Shown here one piece after another: positions 61,924-64,000 of a DNA stretch of 64,000 bases. Source of the stretch: AP-16 sp963755055. GTDB taxonomy: Bacteria; Pseudomonadota; Alphaproteobacteria; Rhizobiales; Xanthobacteraceae. The first letter of the stretch is position 1. Each line of letters begins with the position of its first letter. The notes beneath the pieces were generated by a model. That model made no database searches and was not told where the DNA came from. It was given only the letters and a program-made list of their open reading frames with translations. A program made the translations under genes and the position numbers. The stretch spans positions 372,001-436,000 of the forward strand of contig CAVWIS010000034.1 in NCBI GenBank assembly GCA_963755055.1, given 5' to 3'.

Positions 61924-63153
61924 ATGGACCTCGTGATCCGCAACGCGCGCCTTGCCGACCGGCCCGCCGGCGAGCTCGTCGACATCGGCTTCGACAAGGG
62001 CCGGATCGCTGCGGTCGAGCGCAATCTCGCGGCCGACGCAGACGTCTTCGATGCCGGGGGGCGGCTGACCTGCGCGGGGCTCATAGAAACCCACATCCAC
62101 ATCGACAAGTCCCGGATCATCGACCGCTGCCCGCCGCCGCAAGGCCGCGAGGTCAACCCGGTCAAGACCGTGGCGCCGTTCAAGGGGACATTTTCCGTGG
62201 AGGACGTGCGCCGGCGCGCCGAGCGCACCCTTCGCGACTGCATCCTCCACGGGACGACGCGGATGCGCACTCAGGTCGAGGTGGACCCCGGGCTCGGCAT
62301 GCGCGGCTTCGACGCCGTCCATTCGCTGATCGCCGACTACCGGTGGGCGATCGACATCGAGATCTGCGTGTTTCCCCAGGACGGGCTCACCAACTATCCG
62401 GGAACCGACGAGTTGCTGGTCGAGGCGCTCAGGCGCGGCACCAGGGTGATCGGCGGGGCGCCGCGCTACGACACCGACCAGAAGGGGCAGATCGCCCGCA
62501 TCTTCGCGCTCGCTCGCGAGTACGACGTCGACATCGACATGCATCTCGACGTCGGCCCGTCGGCCGACCACATGGACATCCACACCGTGCTCGAGCTGAC
62601 GGAAAAATACCGGCGCGGCGGCCGCGTCGTGGTCGGCCACATGGCAAAACTGTCGCTGCTGCCGCCGGACCGTCTCGCCGCGATGGCCCGCCGTCTCGCC
62701 GACGCCGGCATCGCCGTCACCGTCCTGCCGGCGACCGACCTCTATCTGATGGGGCGCGACCAGGACCACGGCGTGCGCCGCGGCGTCGCCGACGCGAATT
62801 TTCTGGTCGAGCACGGGGTCAACTGCTCGCTGTCGTCCAACAACGTGCTCAATCCGGCGACGCCCTATGGCGACTGCTCGCTGATCCGCATGGCAAACCT
62901 TCATGCCAACGTGCTGCAGATCGGCCGGCCGGAGCAGCTGCGGGAATGTTTTGCCATGCTGACCGAGCGGTCGGCCCGCCTGCTCAATCTCAAGGACTAC
63001 GGGCTCGCGGTCGGCAATCCGGCGGACGCCGTGGTGATCGACGCGACCTCGCCCGAGCAGGCGGTGGCGGAGATCTCCCGCCCGCTTGCCGCCTTCAAGA
63101 ACGGGCGGCGCACCGTGACCTGGCATCCGCCCGAGCTGGCCGCGCCGGCCTGA
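61924..63153 (+). CDS. Amidohydrolase, cytosine-deaminase-like
   Basis: A 409-residue zinc/iron amidohydrolase resembling CodA/AtzC deaminases. The metal site is ETHIHIDKS (HxH), then DMHLDVGPSADHMD, GHMAKLSLLP and the late aspartate in SSNNVLNPATPYGDCS. The start MDLVIRNARLADRPAGELVDIGFDKGRIAAVE is the usual beta-sandwich opening. Such enzymes deaminate or hydrolyse cyclic or amidic N-compounds. The convergent MHS transporter on its right may import its substrate. Confidence 0.88.
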   Translation: MDLVIRNARLADRPAGELVDIGFDKGRIAAVERNLAADADVFDAGGRLTCAGLIETHIHIDKSRIIDRCPPPQGREVNPVKTVAPFKGTFSVEDVRRRAERTLRDCILHGTTRMRTQVEVDPGLGMRGFDAVHSLIADYRWAIDIEICVFPQDGLTNYPGTDELLVEALRRGTRVIGGAPRYDTDQKGQIARIFALAREYDVDIDMHLDVGPSADHMDIHTVLELTEKYRRGGRVVVGHMAKLSLLPPDRLAAMARRLADAGIAVTVLPATDLYLMGRDQDHGVRRGVADANFLVEHGVNCSLSSNNVLNPATPYGDCSLIRMANLHANVLQIGRPEQLRECFAMLTERSARLLNLKDYGLAVGNPADAVVIDATSPEQAVAEISRPLAAFKNGRRTVTWHPPELAAPA

Positions 63154-63164
63154 CCGCGGTCGCG

Positions 63165-64000
63165 CTACTTCAGCTTCGAGAACGCGGTTTCCCGGGTGCG
63201 CAGCAGCACGATGAACGTGACCACCGCGGCGGCGATGACGTAGAACGACGGCGACAGGTTGTTGCCGGTCAGCTTGATGAGGTTGGTGGCGATATAGGGC
63301 GCGAACCCGCCGAAAATCGCCACCGCGATGTTGTAGCCGATCGACAGCGCCGTATAGCGCACCCGGGTGGGAAACAGCTCCGAATAGGTCGCCGGGCAGG
63401 CGCCCGCATAGAGCGAGAGCATCGTCACCATGGCGAGTTGGGCGGCAAACGCCATCCAGGCCTCGCCGGACGACGCCATGACGAACAGCGGATAGGCAAG
63501 CACCGCGTAGCCGATGCAGGATGCCATCAGCTGCGGCCGCCGCCCGATGCGGTCGGACAGCGCGCCCATGAACGGGATCAGCACGATGAAGACGGCGAGA
63601 CATGCCGTGCCGATCCACAGTGCCGTCTTCGCCGGCAGCTTGGCCACCTGCACCATATAGCTGCTCATGTAGATCAGCGCGATGTAGTAGGCGACGGTGT
63701 TGTGCAGGGTGAGCCCGAAGGCGGTGAGCGTCTCACGCGGATATTTGGTCAGCGCCTCGGCCAGCGGTGCCTTGGCAACCTCGCCGTGCTCCTCGATCTC
63801 GGTGAACTTCGGCGTGTCGGCGAGCCGCCAGCGCAGATAGGCGCCGACGATGCCGACCGCGAGCCCCAGCCAGAACGGCACGCGCCAGCCCCAGCTCAGC
63901 AAAGCCTCGCGCGACAGCACCTCGTTGAGCAGCGCCGCGCTCAGCGAGCCGAGCAGGAATCCGGCTCCGACGCTGACCTGCTGCCACGAGCCGACGAAGC
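63165..64000 (-). CDS. MHS/MFS metabolite:H+ symporter, 5' end outside the window
   Basis: The minus-strand frame is open to the right edge; 278 residues are visible, and an internal GTG at 63920 is not the start. ShiA/ProP-like features include GWRVPFWLGLAVGIVGAYLRWRLADTPKFTEI, YMSSYMVQVAKLP, GALSDRIGRRPQLMASC and ACPATYSELFPTRVRYTALSIGYN. The first 3-4 helices are missing from the window. It converges with the amidohydrolase gene. Confidence 0.9.
   Translation of the reverse strand, partial: FVGSWQQVSVGAGFLLGSLSAALLNEVLSREALLSWGWRVPFWLGLAVGIVGAYLRWRLADTPKFTEIEEHGEVAKAPLAEALTKYPRETLTAFGLTLHNTVAYYIALIYMSSYMVQVAKLPAKTALWIGTACLAVFIVLIPFMGALSDRIGRRPQLMASCIGYAVLAYPLFVMASSGEAWMAFAAQLAMVTMLSLYAGACPATYSELFPTRVRYTALSIGYNIAVAIFGGFAPYIATNLIKLTGNNLSPSFYVIAAAVVTFIVLLRTRETAFSKLK

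Noticed and set aside
60958..63618. A long minus-strand open frame across the response regulator and amidohydrolase
   Set aside because: It is the shadow of two convincing plus-strand genes and joins the end of the MHS transporter only by frame chance.
1..64000. CRISPR arrays, tRNA or rRNA genes, prophage
   Set aside because: I saw no regularly spaced repeats, no cloverleaf-type sequence and no phage structural or integrase genes while reading both strands.

Overview
The window is G+C-rich, densely coded DNA from an alphaproteobacterium, most likely of the order Hyphomicrobiales (Bradyrhizobium, Rhodopseudomonas or Rhodoplanes relatives). The signs are the aa3 oxidase order coxB-coxA-ctaB-small membrane ORF-ctaG-coxC-DUF983-SURF1 running into thrC and an M16 peptidase, the atpI-atpB-atpE-atpF'-atpF order with a split b/b' stator, split gcvPA/gcvPB, and many periplasmic-binding-protein ABC systems. 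No tRNA, rRNA, CRISPR array or transposase was recognised.

Layout. 1-4.3 kb: 3' part of a CPA2 cation/proton antiporter, a PAN-domain secreted protein, a ccdAB toxin-antitoxin pair, tldD and an IalB-family protein. 4.7-15.2 kb: cytochrome c oxidase assembly operon, thrC, M16 peptidase, GNAT and PPOX-class proteins. 15.2-28.1 kb (mostly minus strand): a catabolic-looking cluster with a branched-chain-type ABC importer, two PhyH dioxygenases, a frameshifted FAD oxidoreductase, a D-2-hydroxyacid dehydrogenase, an enolase paralogue with altered active-site residues and an APH-fold kinase. A divergent GntR regulator and the remnant of an opine-type dehydrogenase sit at its edge. 28.1-32.2 kb: a CyaC-like redox-linked adenylate cyclase, then a stretch with two gene relics, a Tat-exported hydrolase and a small secreted protein. 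32.2-37.8 kb: a complete dipeptide/oligopeptide ABC operon. 38.8-43.7 kb: a tandem glycine riboswitch followed by gcvT-gcvH-gcvPA-gcvPB, in which I count about 40 single-base indels in 4.2 kb although the protein sequence is otherwise well conserved. 43.7-48.4 kb: an orphan antitoxin-like ORF, then a five-gene operon (polar amino-acid ABC importer, M20 amidohydrolase, ureohydrolase). 48.6-52 kb: an M28 peptidase whose 3' third is repeated, decayed, 2 kb downstream, the two copies flanking a secreted HExxH protein. 52-64 kb: TPR protein, P450 and divergent MFS exporter, ATP synthase F0 operon, DsbA-fold isomerase, small proteins, YjbQ, an orphan DUF4212 subunit, a LuxR-type response regulator, an amidohydrolase and a truncated MHS transporter.

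How genes work together. The housekeeping blocks cover respiration (aa3 oxidase and its haem O and copper assembly factors), ATP synthesis (F0 sector) and one-carbon metabolism (glycine cleavage under glycine sensing). The accessory blocks are importer-plus-enzyme sets for nitrogenous or hydroxylated organic acids. The most original is the liv/PhyH/enolase-like/kinase cluster: dehydrogenase, kinase and enolase homologue could form a hydroxypyruvate, glycerate, phosphoglycerate, PEP-like route, but the enolase paralogue has lost a substrate-contacting histidine, so the substrate may differ. The strangest sequence signal is the confinement of dense indels to the gcv operon.
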